From Nocardioides sp. Root682 (GTDB lineage: Bacteria > Actinomycetota > Actinomycetes > Propionibacteriales > Nocardioidaceae): DNA of 64,000 bases. Under the pieces are notes generated by a model. It made no database searches. It was given only the letters and a program-made list of their open reading frames with translations, and was not told the DNA's origin. The stretch spans positions 1,761,664 through 1,825,663 of the forward strand of contig NZ_LMHJ01000001.1 in the NCBI RefSeq assembly GCF_001427795.1. The letters are read 5' to 3'. The translations under genes and the position numbers were made by a program. Positions 8,756-17,306 of the stretch are shown here, piece by piece (position 1 is the first letter of the stretch; each line of letters opens with the position of its first letter).

Positions 8756-9655
8756 ATGCCCACCTGCCCGGCCTGCAACGGACACGACGTACGCACGGCA
8801 GTCGCCTCCCGGGCCACCGCCCGACAGATCAGCACCTGCCGGGACTGCCACGCGAACTTCTGGTCCGACCACGAAGCGACCGAGCGGCTCGACGCCATCG
8901 AGACCCAGCAGGCGATGAGCGCCGACGACTACAGCGACTGGGTCGACATCAAGCGCGAGCAGGCCGGCCCCGAGGCGTGGCACGACGCCATCGCGTGGAT
9001 CCAGGACGCCCTGTCCGGACAGGGCGATCTCGGGCGTGCGCCGGTCATCTACGACGTCGGCGCCGGCGACGGCCACTTCCTCAGCGTCGCCCGCGACGAG
9101 TTCGGCTTCGAGGTGACGGGCAACGAGATCGTGCAGGGCGCGGTCGAGCTCGCCAAGGAGCGCTACGACGTCGACCTCGACCTCGGAGACCTCGCCAGCC
9201 TTGGCCACGTCGAGACGGTCGACGCGGTCACCCTGTGGTGCGTGCTGGCCCACGTCACCGACGGGGACCAGCTCCTCTCCGACTGCCTCACGATGCTGCG
9301 GCCCGGCGGCGTCCTCTACCTCCAGACGCCGCACTGGACCAAGGCGGACACCGCCGCTCACGCGATCAAGCGCGCCACCCGTGGCCGGGTCAGCCAGGTT
9401 CCCGACCGCCGGATCGCCCAGCACCACTGGATCCTGCACACCCGCGCGAGCATCACGGCGCAGCTCACCCGCCTCGGTTTCGTCGACGTCGTCGCGGAGC
9501 CGCGGCTGCGCTACACCCTCACGTCAGAGGCCTACATCGCCTCGATGAACCCGCCGCCGTGGACGGTCCGACCCGCCTCTCGGCTGCTGGACCGCCTGAT
9601 CGCCAGCCCCGTCGCGCCGCGCATCGTGCTCGACGTGCGGGCCCGCAAGGGCTAA
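8756..9655 (+). CDS. class I SAM methyltransferase with N-terminal Cys motifs
   Basis: This 299-residue protein has an N-terminal pair of Cys motifs (CPAC near residue 4 and CRDC near 29) suggesting a zinc knuckle. SAM motif I is YDVGAGDGHFL near residue 98, and VDAVTLWCVLAHV follows near 157. A GGAG site at 8744-8747 precedes the ATG. It follows the glycosyltransferase by 52 bases and its end overlaps the convergent dehydratase gene by four bases. The resemblance to the methyltransferase at 5800-6561 suggests both act on sugars of the same polymer, possibly at different positions (inference). Confidence 0.75.
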   Translation: MPTCPACNGHDVRTAVASRATARQISTCRDCHANFWSDHEATERLDAIETQQAMSADDYSDWVDIKREQAGPEAWHDAIAWIQDALSGQGDLGRAPVIYDVGAGDGHFLSVARDEFGFEVTGNEIVQGAVELAKERYDVDLDLGDLASLGHVETVDAVTLWCVLAHVTDGDQLLSDCLTMLRPGGVLYLQTPHWTKADTAAHAIKRATRGRVSQVPDRRIAQHHWILHTRASITAQLTRLGFVDVVAEPRLRYTLTSEAYIASMNPPPWTVRPASRLLDRLIASPVAPRIVLDVRARKG

Positions 9656-10644
9656 CGCGCTCCGCGCCGCCCGGGCAACGGGAGCGACCCGAGGTAGGCC
9701 TCGTCCTCGTCGACCCCTGAGCGCAGCCGCGCCAGGTCCGCGGCAACCATCGCGTCGACGGTGTCCTCGAAGGTCGCCGTTGCCCGCCACCCCAGTACCT
9801 CCGCGGCAGGCTCCGGGTCCGCGACGAGTACGGCGGTGTCGGCCGGACGTACGAGCGCTGGGTCCTGTTCGACGTACCCCTCGGAACCGTCGAGGCCGGC
9901 GGCGAGGAAGGCCCGCTCCACCAGGTCCGTCAGTCGATGCGGGCAACCGGTGCCGATCGGCAGGTCCACGGGGACGTCGGCTGCGACCATCAGCCGGATC
10001 GCCTCGACGTAGTCACCGGCGAACCCCCAGTCACGGACGACGTCGAGGTTGCCGAGGACCAGGTGCTCCCGCTGTCCGAGCGCGATCTCCGCGGCCCCGC
10101 GGGTGATCTTGCGGCTCACGAAGGTGAGCGCGCGCAGCGGGCTCTCGTGGATGTAGAGGCGCCCGATCGACGCGGCCAGCCCGCGGTCGCGTGCGTCACG
10201 CACCACGTCCTCGGCCGCCGCCTTGGAACGCGCATAGGGGCTGGCAGTGGCGTCCCCACTGATCTCCGCGGACGAGGCCTGGAAGAGCCGGACCTGCCGA
10301 CCGGTCCGGTCCCGCTGCGCGAGCAGCGCCGCGACCAGGATCTCCACGGCCGTCTGGTTGACCGCAACGGTCAGTTCCGGCTCGTGCCAGCTCCGTCCGA
10401 CCGAGCTGACTGCCGCGAGGTTGTAGACCTCGTCCGGTTCGACGTCGTGAACGAGCGCACGCAGGCCCGCGGCGTCACGCAGGTCGAGCGAGCGCAGCTC
10501 GGCCCCGGCAAGGTACACGTGGCGCGGATGACCGTCGACGGCACCCGAGACGGTGCCGACAACGCGAACACCATCAGCGAGGAGGGAACGCGCGAGGTAG
10601 ATTCCGTCCTGCCCCGCGACGCCGGTGACGAGGGCAGTGCGCAC
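9652..10644 (-). CDS. GDP-mannose 4,6-dehydratase paralog (NAD(P)-dependent SDR)
   Basis: This 330-residue enzyme is a second GMD-type protein. It keeps GVAGQDGIYLAR at the N-terminus, SSAEISG, YARSKAAAED (catalytic Tyr and Lys), HESPLRA and RDWGFAGDYVEA. It is clearly more divergent from GMD than the copy at 6622-7620: SPRRGE is SPLRAL here. It may use GDP-mannose or a modified GDP-hexose. The GTG at 10644 has TACACT 7 bases upstream (10657-10652) and no Shine-Dalgarno site. Upstream in-frame codons extend to 10746 without support. It is convergent with the methyltransferase and divergent from the epimerase gene. Confidence 0.8.
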   Translation of the reverse strand: MRTALVTGVAGQDGIYLARSLLADGVRVVGTVSGAVDGHPRHVYLAGAELRSLDLRDAAGLRALVHDVEPDEVYNLAAVSSVGRSWHEPELTVAVNQTAVEILVAALLAQRDRTGRQVRLFQASSAEISGDATASPYARSKAAAEDVVRDARDRGLAASIGRLYIHESPLRALTFVSRKITRGAAEIALGQREHLVLGNLDVVRDWGFAGDYVEAIRLMVAADVPVDLPIGTGCPHRLTDLVERAFLAAGLDGSEGYVEQDPALVRPADTAVLVADPEPAAEVLGWRATATFEDTVDAMVAADLARLRSGVDEDEAYLGSLPLPGRRGAR

Positions 10645-10651
10645 AGCCGCG

Positions 10652-10657
10652 AGTGTA
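10652..10657 (-). promoter_or_regulatory. candidate leaderless -10 of the dehydratase paralog
   Basis: TACACT on the minus strand lies 7 bases before the GTG start at 10644, matching the pattern seen at many other starts in this window. Confidence 0.4.
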
Positions 10658-10790
10658 GGAGACGGCGATCGGCAGACCTGCCGGGAGCCGACCACAACAT
10701 CCGAAGCCACCGTGACACAGTGCTGGTCTAGTCGTTGGTAGGTCATCGCTGGGGGGCGGTTCCACCATTTCAGATCCTGAGGAGAATTCC

Positions 10791-11774
10791 ATGAGTTCGG
10801 GCCCCGTAGACGTCCTGGTTGCCGGTGGCGGCGGATTCATCGGAGGACACCTCGTCGCTGATCTCCTCGCTCAGGGCAAGACGGTCCGCTCGATCGACGT
10901 CAAGCCGCTGGACGAGTGGTACCAGGTGCACCCCGATGCCCAGAACGGCGTCGGCGACCTGTCGCTGCTCGCCGATGCCGAGGCAGCGACCGAGGGTGCC
11001 CGCGAGGTCTTCATGCTCGCCGCCGACATGGGAGGCATGGGCTTCATCGAGAACAACAAGGCGCTGTGCATGCTGACGGTGCTGACCAGCACCCACATGC
11101 TGCAGGCGGCGAAGAAGTTCGACGTCGAGCGCTACTTCTACTCCTCCTCCGCATGCGTCTACGCCGCGGACAAGCAGACCGACACGGCCGTGACCGCGTT
11201 GAAGGAGTCCGACGCCTACCCGGCGCAGCCCGAGGACGGCTACGGCTGGGAGAAGCTCTTCTCCGAGCGGATGGCCCGCCACTTCACCGAGGACTACGGC
11301 CTGATCACCCGCACTGCCCGCTACCACAACGTCTACGGCCCGGAGGGCACGTGGACCGGTGGCCGCGAGAAGGCGCCTGCAGCCGTGTGCCGCAAGATCG
11401 CCGAGGCGGTCATCACCGGCAAGCACGAGCTCGAGATCTGGGGCGACGGCGAGCAGACCCGCAGCTTCATGTACGTCGACGACTGCGTGCAGGGCTCGCA
11501 GCGGATCCTGGCCAGCGACCTCGAGGAGCCGATCAACCTCGGTTCGTCCGAGCTGGTCTCGATCAACCAGCTCTACTCGATCGTCGAGGACATCGCCGGC
11601 ATCAAGTGCGAGCGCAAGTACGACCTCAGCGCGCCCCAGGGCGTGCGTGGCCGCAACTCCGACAACACCATGATCAACGAGGTCTTCGGCTGGGAGCCGT
11701 CGATCACGCTGGCCGACGGCCTGGCCAAGACCTATGCCTGGGTCTTCGACCAGGTCAAGCGCGCCCACGGCTGA
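10791..11774 (+). CDS. GDP-mannose 3,5-epimerase-like NAD-dependent epimerase
   Basis: This 327-residue extended SDR starts with VLVAGGGGFIGGHL. It carries SSSACVYA, the catalytic YGWEKL, and the segments LKESDAYPAQPEDGYG, RYHNVYGPEGTW and GGREKAPAAVCRK. These closely match plant GDP-mannose 3,5-epimerase as I recall it. That enzyme interconverts GDP-D-mannose, GDP-L-galactose and GDP-L-gulose. A GAGGAG site about 8 bases upstream supports the ATG at 10791. With the two GMD-type genes it implies that several GDP-hexoses feed this locus. A related GDP-sugar epimerase specificity remains possible. Confidence 0.8.
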   Translation: MSSGPVDVLVAGGGGFIGGHLVADLLAQGKTVRSIDVKPLDEWYQVHPDAQNGVGDLSLLADAEAATEGAREVFMLAADMGGMGFIENNKALCMLTVLTSTHMLQAAKKFDVERYFYSSSACVYAADKQTDTAVTALKESDAYPAQPEDGYGWEKLFSERMARHFTEDYGLITRTARYHNVYGPEGTWTGGREKAPAAVCRKIAEAVITGKHELEIWGDGEQTRSFMYVDDCVQGSQRILASDLEEPINLGSSELVSINQLYSIVEDIAGIKCERKYDLSAPQGVRGRNSDNTMINEVFGWEPSITLADGLAKTYAWVFDQVKRAHG

Positions 11775-11788
11775 CGGGGACTGAGCAG

Positions 11789-13009
11789 TTGCGGATCCTG
11801 GTCCACGACCACAGCGGACATCCCTTCCAGGCCGAGCTGAGCCGCGAGCTCGCCCGGCGGGGCCATGACGTCACCCATTCGTACGTCGAGGGCTACGTCT
11901 CCGGCAAGGGCAAGCTCGAAGCCGCCCCGGGCGAGACGATCACATTCGAGGGCATCGGCGGCGCCAAGCTGATCGACAACCAGCGGATGGCCCAGCGCCT
12001 GGTGCGCGAGGTCCGCCGCGGCTTCGAGCTGGTCCGCCACGTGCGTCAGGTCGACCCCGACATCACGATGATGTCGAACGTGCAGATCCCGACCCTGGTG
12101 ATCTTTGCGTTCGCGATGGCCGTGCTGCGCAAGCCGTGGGTGCTCTGGCACCAGGACGTCTACGCCATCGCCGTGAAGTCGTTCAGCGGCAGCAAGCTGC
12201 CGAAGCACTTCGCCGTCGTGGCCTGGGCCTTCGAGGTCGCCGAGCGCTGGTGCTCGAAGCGCGCCGCGGCGATCGTCGTGATCGCCTCGTCGTTCGTGCC
12301 CGTCCACGAGAAGTGGGGTACGGCGGCCAAGGTCACCGTGATCCCCAACTGGGCCCCGCTCGACGAGATCCGGCCGGTCGACCGCAAGAACGACTGGGCG
12401 ATCGAGCACGAGGTCGATGACGTCCGCACGCTGCTCTACTCGGGCACCCTCGGCCTCAAGCACAACCCGGAGCTGCTGGTCCACCTCGCGAAGGCGACGG
12501 CCGACGCCGGTCAGCCGGTCCGGCTGGTCGTCGTGAACTCCGGGCCCGCGGTCGACGTGCTCCGGGCGGAGGCAGAGCGGCTCGACGTACCCATCACGCT
12601 GCTGCCGTTCCAGCCCTACGAGCGACTGTCCGAGGTCCTCGGCAGCGGCGACGTGCTCGTCGTCCTGCTCGAGAAGGAGGCCGGGGCGTTCTCCGTTCCC
12701 TCCAAGACGCTGTCCTACCTGTGCGCCGGGCGACCGGTGCTGGGCCTGATGCCCGCCGAGAACCTCGCCTCGTCGCTGGTGACCCGCGCGGGCGGGCTCG
12801 TGCTGCCGCCGGCCGGGGACTCCGTCACGGAGGCAGGCACCTGGCTGGTCCAGGTCCTGCAGGACGAGGAGATGCGCGCCGAGCTCGGCGAGGCGTCGCG
12901 CGACCTGGCCGAACAGGAGTTCGCACTCGACGGCTGCGCCACGAAGTTCGAGGACCTCCTGGGTGCCCACGTCCCGGCGCGCGCCAAGGGTGCCGGCCGC
13001 CCGAATTGA
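11789..13009 (+). CDS. glycosyltransferase, WbuB-like GT4 (GT-B fold)
   Basis: This 406-residue GT-B protein begins LRILVHDHSGHPFQ and has a hydrophobic patch around residues 100-120 that may contact the membrane. VIPNWAPLDEI lies near residue 188, YSGTLGLKHNPELL near 215, and a C-terminal SVPSKTLSYLCAGRPVLG segment near 300 binds the donor. These features match WbuB-type transferases of O-antigen and colanic-type clusters. I chose the TTG at 11789, with GGGGA at 11777-11780 upstream and 14 bases after the epimerase stop. Longer upstream frames are shadows. It probably adds a sugar to the lipid-linked unit. Confidence 0.8.
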   Translation: MRILVHDHSGHPFQAELSRELARRGHDVTHSYVEGYVSGKGKLEAAPGETITFEGIGGAKLIDNQRMAQRLVREVRRGFELVRHVRQVDPDITMMSNVQIPTLVIFAFAMAVLRKPWVLWHQDVYAIAVKSFSGSKLPKHFAVVAWAFEVAERWCSKRAAAIVVIASSFVPVHEKWGTAAKVTVIPNWAPLDEIRPVDRKNDWAIEHEVDDVRTLLYSGTLGLKHNPELLVHLAKATADAGQPVRLVVVNSGPAVDVLRAEAERLDVPITLLPFQPYERLSEVLGSGDVLVVLLEKEAGAFSVPSKTLSYLCAGRPVLGLMPAENLASSLVTRAGGLVLPPAGDSVTEAGTWLVQVLQDEEMRAELGEASRDLAEQEFALDGCATKFEDLLGAHVPARAKGAGRPN

Positions 13010-13024
13010 AGGTTTCCCCTTCAA
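13006..13024 (+). other. small hairpin at end of glycosyltransferase gene
   Basis: TTGAAGG and CCTTCAA form a 7-bp stem with a 5-base loop, spanning the stop codon. No U-rich tract follows, so it may be an mRNA-end or attenuation structure rather than a full terminator. The remaining bases to 13128 hold only a weaker GGGTGG/CCACCC pair near 13070-13090. Confidence 0.3.
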
Positions 13025-13140
13025 TCCTGCAAGTGACTCGTATCCCATCGCCGACTCGCTCGTTGGGTTGGGTGGCAGGGTCCCCCACCCCGCATTGGGA
13101 CGACCACAACTCGGGTCTGGTCTGTGGCAGGAGGTAACCG

Positions 13141-13839
13141 TTGAAGAAGCGCGCGTTCGACGTCGTGGTCATCAGCCTGGCCGCCATCGTCTGGGTGCCC
13201 GTGGTGCTCATCTCGGCCCTGGCAGTGCTGGTCCTCTCGGGTCGACCGATCTTCTACAACTCCCGGCGCTGGGTCGGGACCGACCTCGTCATCGAGATGG
13301 TCAAGCTCCGCGTGATGGTCCCCAACGCGCACCGCGTGGTGGCGCCGATCGACGCCGGCCGCTTCCTCAACACCCCGCTCGACTCCCCGCTGTACACCCC
13401 GATCGGTCGCGTGCTGGACCGTCTGGGGCTCAACGAGATCCCCCAGTTCATCCACGTCTTCAAGGGCGAGATGAGCATCGTCGGCGCCCGGCCCCTCACC
13501 CAGGCGGTCCGCGAGGCCCTCGTCGAGCAGCACGAGGACCTGGACGCACGCTGGCTCACCCCTGCCGGGCTGACCGGCCTTCCGCAGCTCGTCGGCCGCC
13601 ACGGCCTGACCGACCACCAGCGCCTGCACCTCGAGGCGGCCTACGCCCGCCGCACGAGCGAGCACCCCAGCCTCCGACTGGACTTCCTGGTCCTGCTCTA
13701 CACCGTGCTGATCACCTTCGGCCTCAAGAAGCCGATGGCGTACGACGACGCGCTGACCCTCGCTGCCGGCAAGCAGACCTCGCTCCAGCACCTGCGCACG
13801 CAGTCGTTCGCCGCAACCCCCGACGTCGACGTCGCCTGA
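13141..13839 (+). CDS. sugar transferase (monotopic phosphoglycosyl transferase)
   Basis: This 232-residue protein matches the catalytic domain of bacterial sugar transferases (WcaJ/PglC type), which start glycan assembly by moving a sugar-1-phosphate to undecaprenyl phosphate. A hydrophobic re-entrant segment occupies residues 7-33, and the core FKGEMSIVGARPL lies near 115. The usual Asp-Glu dyad of the LDELPQ motif reads LNEIPQ here, so the expected nucleophilic Asp is Asn. The start is TTG with a strong AGGAGGT site at 13129-13135. It lacks the extra N-terminal membrane helices of full-length WcaJ. Whether it is catalytically active is uncertain. Confidence 0.82.
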   Translation: MKKRAFDVVVISLAAIVWVPVVLISALAVLVLSGRPIFYNSRRWVGTDLVIEMVKLRVMVPNAHRVVAPIDAGRFLNTPLDSPLYTPIGRVLDRLGLNEIPQFIHVFKGEMSIVGARPLTQAVREALVEQHEDLDARWLTPAGLTGLPQLVGRHGLTDHQRLHLEAAYARRTSEHPSLRLDFLVLLYTVLITFGLKKPMAYDDALTLAAGKQTSLQHLRTQSFAATPDVDVA

Positions 13840-13875
13840 CCGGGTGGCGCCCAGGCGCACCCGGCACTGACGCAA

Positions 13876-13906
13876 CTGTGGGCCGACCCGTCGGGTCGGC
13901 CCACAG
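13876..13906. terminator. bidirectional terminator hairpin
   Basis: CTGTGGGCCGACCC and GGGTCGGCCCACAG form a perfect 14-bp stem with a 3-base loop, between the convergent sugar transferase and TylF-like genes. There is no clear U-tract on either side, as is common in actinobacteria. Confidence 0.75.
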
Positions 13907-13918
13907 TCATGCGTGGGG

Positions 13919-14632
13919 TCAGCGCATCCGGATGGCGAGGTGCCCGAAGTAGTGCCAGGCCGAGGCCAGGACGTCGTACTCGCGCTGGTAGGCGGAGCAG
14001 TAGTGCTCGAGGGCAGCGAACTCGTTGAGCACCGACGAGAACTCGTCGAAGATCACGATGGTGCCGGGCACCAGCAGGGCGTTGAGCCGGGTCAGGACGT
14101 AGAGCGCGGAGGAGTACAGGTCCGAGTCGATGTGCAGGACCAGCTGGGCCTGCGGCTCGAACTTCTCCAGGAAGATGTCGACGGTGTCCTGGAACCAACC
14201 CGGCACGAAGGACAGCCGCTCGTCGTCGATGTCGGGCAGCACGCCGTCGACGTCGAAGTGCGCCTTGACCATCTGTCCGTCGAAGCGCTTCCAGTCCTCG
14301 GGCAGGCCCTCGAAGGAGTCGAAGCCGTAGAAGCGTGACTCCGGGCGCTGGTTGAGCTGGGTCCAGTGGCGGAGCGACTGGCCCTCGAAGACCCCGAACT
14401 CGAGGTAGTCGATCGCGCCGTCGCCGATCAGCTGCGCGTGGACGTGGTCGTACATCTCCTCGCGCTGAGCGAAGGCGGGCGTGCCGTCCGGCACGTGCTC
14501 GCGACGCCAGGTCTCGATCTTCGGGAGGTTGACGATCGTGTCCAGCCTGCGGCTGTCCCGCCCGACGCGGGCGATCGCCACCTTGGACTTGATTCGGACA
14601 GCGGCCATGGCGCGCTGAACGGCAACAGACAT
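13919..14632 (-). CDS. TylF/MycF-like O-methyltransferase
   Basis: This 237-residue protein resembles the TylF (macrocin O-methyltransferase) family. The SAM-binding motif is YLEFGVFEGQS near residue 73, FYGFDSFEGLPEDW follows near 100, and LVLHIDSDLYSSA near 163 supplies acidic metal-binding residues. FDEF appears near 195. Such enzymes methylate sugar hydroxyls with SAM and Mg2+. GGAGTG lies about 8 bases before the ATG at 14632. It sits downstream of the FkbM-type gene on the same strand, so the two likely share a transcript and both modify the polymer. Confidence 0.8.
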   Translation of the reverse strand: MSVAVQRAMAAVRIKSKVAIARVGRDSRRLDTIVNLPKIETWRREHVPDGTPAFAQREEMYDHVHAQLIGDGAIDYLEFGVFEGQSLRHWTQLNQRPESRFYGFDSFEGLPEDWKRFDGQMVKAHFDVDGVLPDIDDERLSFVPGWFQDTVDIFLEKFEPQAQLVLHIDSDLYSSALYVLTRLNALLVPGTIVIFDEFSSVLNEFAALEHYCSAYQREYDVLASAWHYFGHLAIRMR

Positions 14633-14736
14633 GAAGTGGCACTCCGAGCCGCGGCGGGTTGGTGGGAGGGGGTCGCCGCAGACGTCAGCATAGGGCTTGG
14701 GCCCGCCGCGCCGCAGGAAGAACCCCGTGGCCTGCG

Positions 14737-15489
14737 TCAGGCGGATCGCACCACGAGGACGTCGCACTGCAGCAGCCGCCCGGACGGGTCGGAGAAGCCC
14801 GGTTCGAGGCTCTGGAGGCGGTAGCCGTGACCGCGCAGGACCTCGATCATGCTCTCCGCCAGGTGCTGGCCCTCGTACAGCTCGACGAAGGACATCTCGA
14901 GCTGCAACGCGTCGAACCGGGGCAGCAGGTCGCCGGCTCCGGCAAGCACCTCGGTCTCGTAGCCCTGGGTGTCGATCTTGAGGAGGGTACGACCGGGCGT
15001 GACGTCGAACTGGTCGGCCAGCTGGGCAACGGTCGTCACCGCGACCCGCTCGACGGCGACGTACGCCGAGTCCTGCGCACCGTCGAGGTGCGCCTGCGTC
15101 ATCCCGAGGATCGAGGAGGAGTAGGAGTTGGCCGAGACGTTGATGTCGACCTCGCCCGACTCCGCGCCGACCGCGGAGTTCACGGTGTGCCAGGTCGCGT
15201 CGCGCGCTGCCCGGCCCGATAGCTCCGCGTAGGCGCCGGAGAGCGGCTCGCAGCTGATGATCCGGCCCTCGTAGCCGGCCCGGCGCAGCCCCAGTCCGTA
15301 CTGGCCCACGTTCGCTCCGATGTCGAGCACCGTGTCGATCCCGCGTGACTGCAGGGTGCGGTTGACCTGACCGGTGAAGACGCCCCGGCTGACGTCGAGG
15401 TCAAGCCGCTGCAGCCCGCCTCGCACGGTGAGCTTGGCTCGCTCCCGAAGGCGGTTCTTCAGGGTCTGGTCCTTGCCCTTGGTGGCCAT
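14737..15489 (-). CDS. FkbM family methyltransferase
   Basis: This 250-residue protein has the FkbM-type SAM core. Motif I is VLDIGANVGQYG near residue 53, ISCEPLSGAYAEL near 78, and LLKIDTQGYETEVLAG near 168 with LQLEMSF after it. The family methylates hydroxyls on sugars and polyketides. Its ATG overlaps the stop of the polymerase gene by one base (TGATG), so the pair is translationally coupled. Its partner downstream is the TylF-like gene. Together these imply at least two distinct O-methylations in the exported glycan (inference). Confidence 0.85.
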   Translation of the reverse strand: MATKGKDQTLKNRLRERAKLTVRGGLQRLDLDVSRGVFTGQVNRTLQSRGIDTVLDIGANVGQYGLGLRRAGYEGRIISCEPLSGAYAELSGRAARDATWHTVNSAVGAESGEVDINVSANSYSSSILGMTQAHLDGAQDSAYVAVERVAVTTVAQLADQFDVTPGRTLLKIDTQGYETEVLAGAGDLLPRFDALQLEMSFVELYEGQHLAESMIEVLRGHGYRLQSLEPGFSDPSGRLLQCDVLVVRSA

Positions 15490-16817
15490 CAGCTGCTCTC
15501 CGTCGTGGTGGTGTCAGGTGAAGTGGAGCCGAGCCTCGACTGGATCGCCAGCAGGATCGTGAGCGACATCGGCACCCACAGGGTGCGGTCCTCCAGACCC
15601 GGGACCGTTGGTGTGATGGCGATGAAGGCCCACACGACGTAGCCCAGGCGGCGGTTGGGGTGATGACCGAACAGCGGGCGGGCCAGGACGAAGAGCACCA
15701 TCAGGTAGCCCAGGAAGCCGATCACGCCGACGCTCGCCAGCACGCCCAGCACGACGTTGTGGACGTAGATCGCGTCCGCGAAGCCATTGCCCGCGATGGG
15801 GTGCTGGAGGAACAGGGAGATGCCGAGGTCCTGGGCGTCGAGGCGAGCACGGTCGGCCACCAGGGAGTCCGCGGAGCCCGCGAGGCGACTCAGTGCCGAG
15901 GTGTCTCCCGTCGAGTCGACGAGCAGCGGGAGCGAGAAGACGAAGACGGCGCCGCCGATGGCCAGCAGGAATCCGCGGATGGCGGAGCGCTCGACGATGG
16001 GGACCATCAGGACCAGGCCCGCGATCACGACCGTGGCGGCTCGACTGCCGCTCGTGACGGCCGAGACGGCACCTGCTCCCGCGGCGCCGGCGACCAGGAC
16101 GCGGTACCAGACCGCGTCGTGGCGACGCCACAGGTACATGGCGAGCGCGAAGGTCATCACGCCCGCCTCGCCGAACGCATTGGGGTGGTGGGAGAGCCCG
16201 ATGCGACGATCGGCGATGCCGCCGTCGAGGGGCGAGTAGGCGACGCTCGCCATCTGCCCGACGACGTAGCTCCAGACCAGGAGGTCGACGGCCTTCCACT
16301 TCGGTGCCCAGATCGCGACCAGCGTGACCAGACCGACGAGGACCACCAACCACTGCACGAACTGCAGGGCGCTGACGAGGGGATCGGGTGAGAACGCCGT
16401 CGAGAGAGTGCCGGTGATCAGGATCAGGGAGACGCCGAGGACGTAGCCGAGCGGCAGGTTGACCTTGTGGCGCAGCAGGCTCGGGAGCAACAACATCACG
16501 CTCAGCCCGAACAGCAGGTCGGTGGGCGTGATCGCACTGCTCGGGCTCGGCGCCAGGCCCTTGTACATGGGCGCGGTCGCGAAGGCGGCCATCATCGTGA
16601 GCATCGCAGTGCGCTCGCGGCCGATGACCCCCAGCACCACGAGGAAGACAGCTGCGCCGAGGGCGATGAGCGCGAACAGCAGGCCCCGCGTCGCGGCGGC
16701 TGTGAGGCCGATGGTCACCAGGCACAGCGTCAGCGCCACCAAGCGCCGCTCGGTGGCCCCGGGCGCATCGGAAGAACTGGCAGGCCGGGTGGATCTTGCG
16801 GTCGTCACGCTCGGCAC
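15489..16817 (-). CDS. O-antigen polymerase/ligase-like membrane protein (Wzy-like)
   Basis: This 442-residue protein has about 11-12 hydrophobic segments and a large loop around residues 290-340. That loop contains LDAQDLGISLFLQHPIAGNGF, matching the Wzy_C region by its short core LFLQHPIAGNGF. Such proteins polymerise lipid-linked oligosaccharide units or ligate them to an acceptor on the outer face of the membrane. I chose the GTG at 16817, which has AGGAG 5 bases upstream. A GTG at 16832 is also in frame but lacks a site. The flippase and transferases at 3.4-13.8 kb are its natural partners. Confidence 0.82.
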   Translation of the reverse strand: MPSVTTARSTRPASSSDAPGATERRLVALTLCLVTIGLTAAATRGLLFALIALGAAVFLVVLGVIGRERTAMLTMMAAFATAPMYKGLAPSPSSAITPTDLLFGLSVMLLLPSLLRHKVNLPLGYVLGVSLILITGTLSTAFSPDPLVSALQFVQWLVVLVGLVTLVAIWAPKWKAVDLLVWSYVVGQMASVAYSPLDGGIADRRIGLSHHPNAFGEAGVMTFALAMYLWRRHDAVWYRVLVAGAAGAGAVSAVTSGSRAATVVIAGLVLMVPIVERSAIRGFLLAIGGAVFVFSLPLLVDSTGDTSALSRLAGSADSLVADRARLDAQDLGISLFLQHPIAGNGFADAIYVHNVVLGVLASVGVIGFLGYLMVLFVLARPLFGHHPNRRLGYVVWAFIAITPTVPGLEDRTLWVPMSLTILLAIQSRLGSTSPDTTTTESS

Positions 16818-16866
16818 TGCACTCCTCTCCACGCCGGGGTCGTCCCAGTCGACAACGGCCGAGGTG

Positions 16867-16872
16867 AGTCTA
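16867..16872 (-). promoter_or_regulatory. candidate -10 element of the wzy-like operon
   Basis: TAGACT on the minus strand lies about 50 bases before the GTG at 16817, leaving a short leader that carries the AGGAG ribosome site. No convincing -35 was found. Confidence 0.3.
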
Positions 16873-16902
16873 GGGGACGGAGGACTCCTCGGAGGCCTCG
16901 AC

Positions 16903-17178
16903 TCAGCCTCCGGCGAACGGGGGCAGGAACTCCACCGTGTCGCCCGGTCGTACGACGACCTCGGCCGGGTCAGCCGACGACACCGGACGGTCGCCGACCA
17001 GCACCGAGCACGCCTTGACGACGTCGGGCAGGCGGCCCTCGGGGTGGCGACGCACCACCTCGGCGACCAGTTCGGTCAGCGAGACCGGTCCCGGGACATC
17101 GATGTCCTCCTGGGGCAGCCCGGCAGCAGATCGTGCGGCCGCCCAGTAGCGGACCCGGATGACCTGCATCTCATTCAC
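16903..17178 (-). CDS. MoaD/ThiS-family sulfur carrier-like protein
   Basis: This 91-residue protein has a beta-grasp ubiquitin-like pattern and ends in FLPPFAGG. The C-terminal Gly-Gly is the site adenylated and thiocarboxylated in MoaD and Thi[13 protein letters not shown] at the start and [12 protein letters not shown] near the end fit MoaD. It probably donates sulfur in molybdopterin or related cofactor synthesis. No other molybdopterin gene is nearby. The start is GTG at 17178 with GGAAGG 8 bases upstream. It is divergent from glnR. Confidence 0.8.
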   Translation of the reverse strand: MNEMQVIRVRYWAAARSAAGLPQEDIDVPGPVSLTELVAEVVRRHPEGRLPDVVKACSVLVGDRPVSSADPAEVVVRPGDTVEFLPPFAGG

Positions 17179-17212
17179 TGTCGCGACCTTCCCCGTTGCA
17201 CCGTTGTTTCGG

Positions 17213-17218
17213 TATCGT
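17213..17218 (+). promoter_or_regulatory. glnR: candidate -10 element of glnR
   Basis: TATCGT lies about 90 bases before the glnR GTG and implies a leader of about 80 bases carrying the GAGGAG site. No clear -35 element was seen. Confidence 0.3.
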
Positions 17219-17306
17219 CCCCCACAGGAAAACCGGCCGGGGCCCAGCGTTGCGTTTCGGTCTCGCACCCGGCACGCGCCCACGCGATGCCAGTGAGGAG
17301 ACCAGA

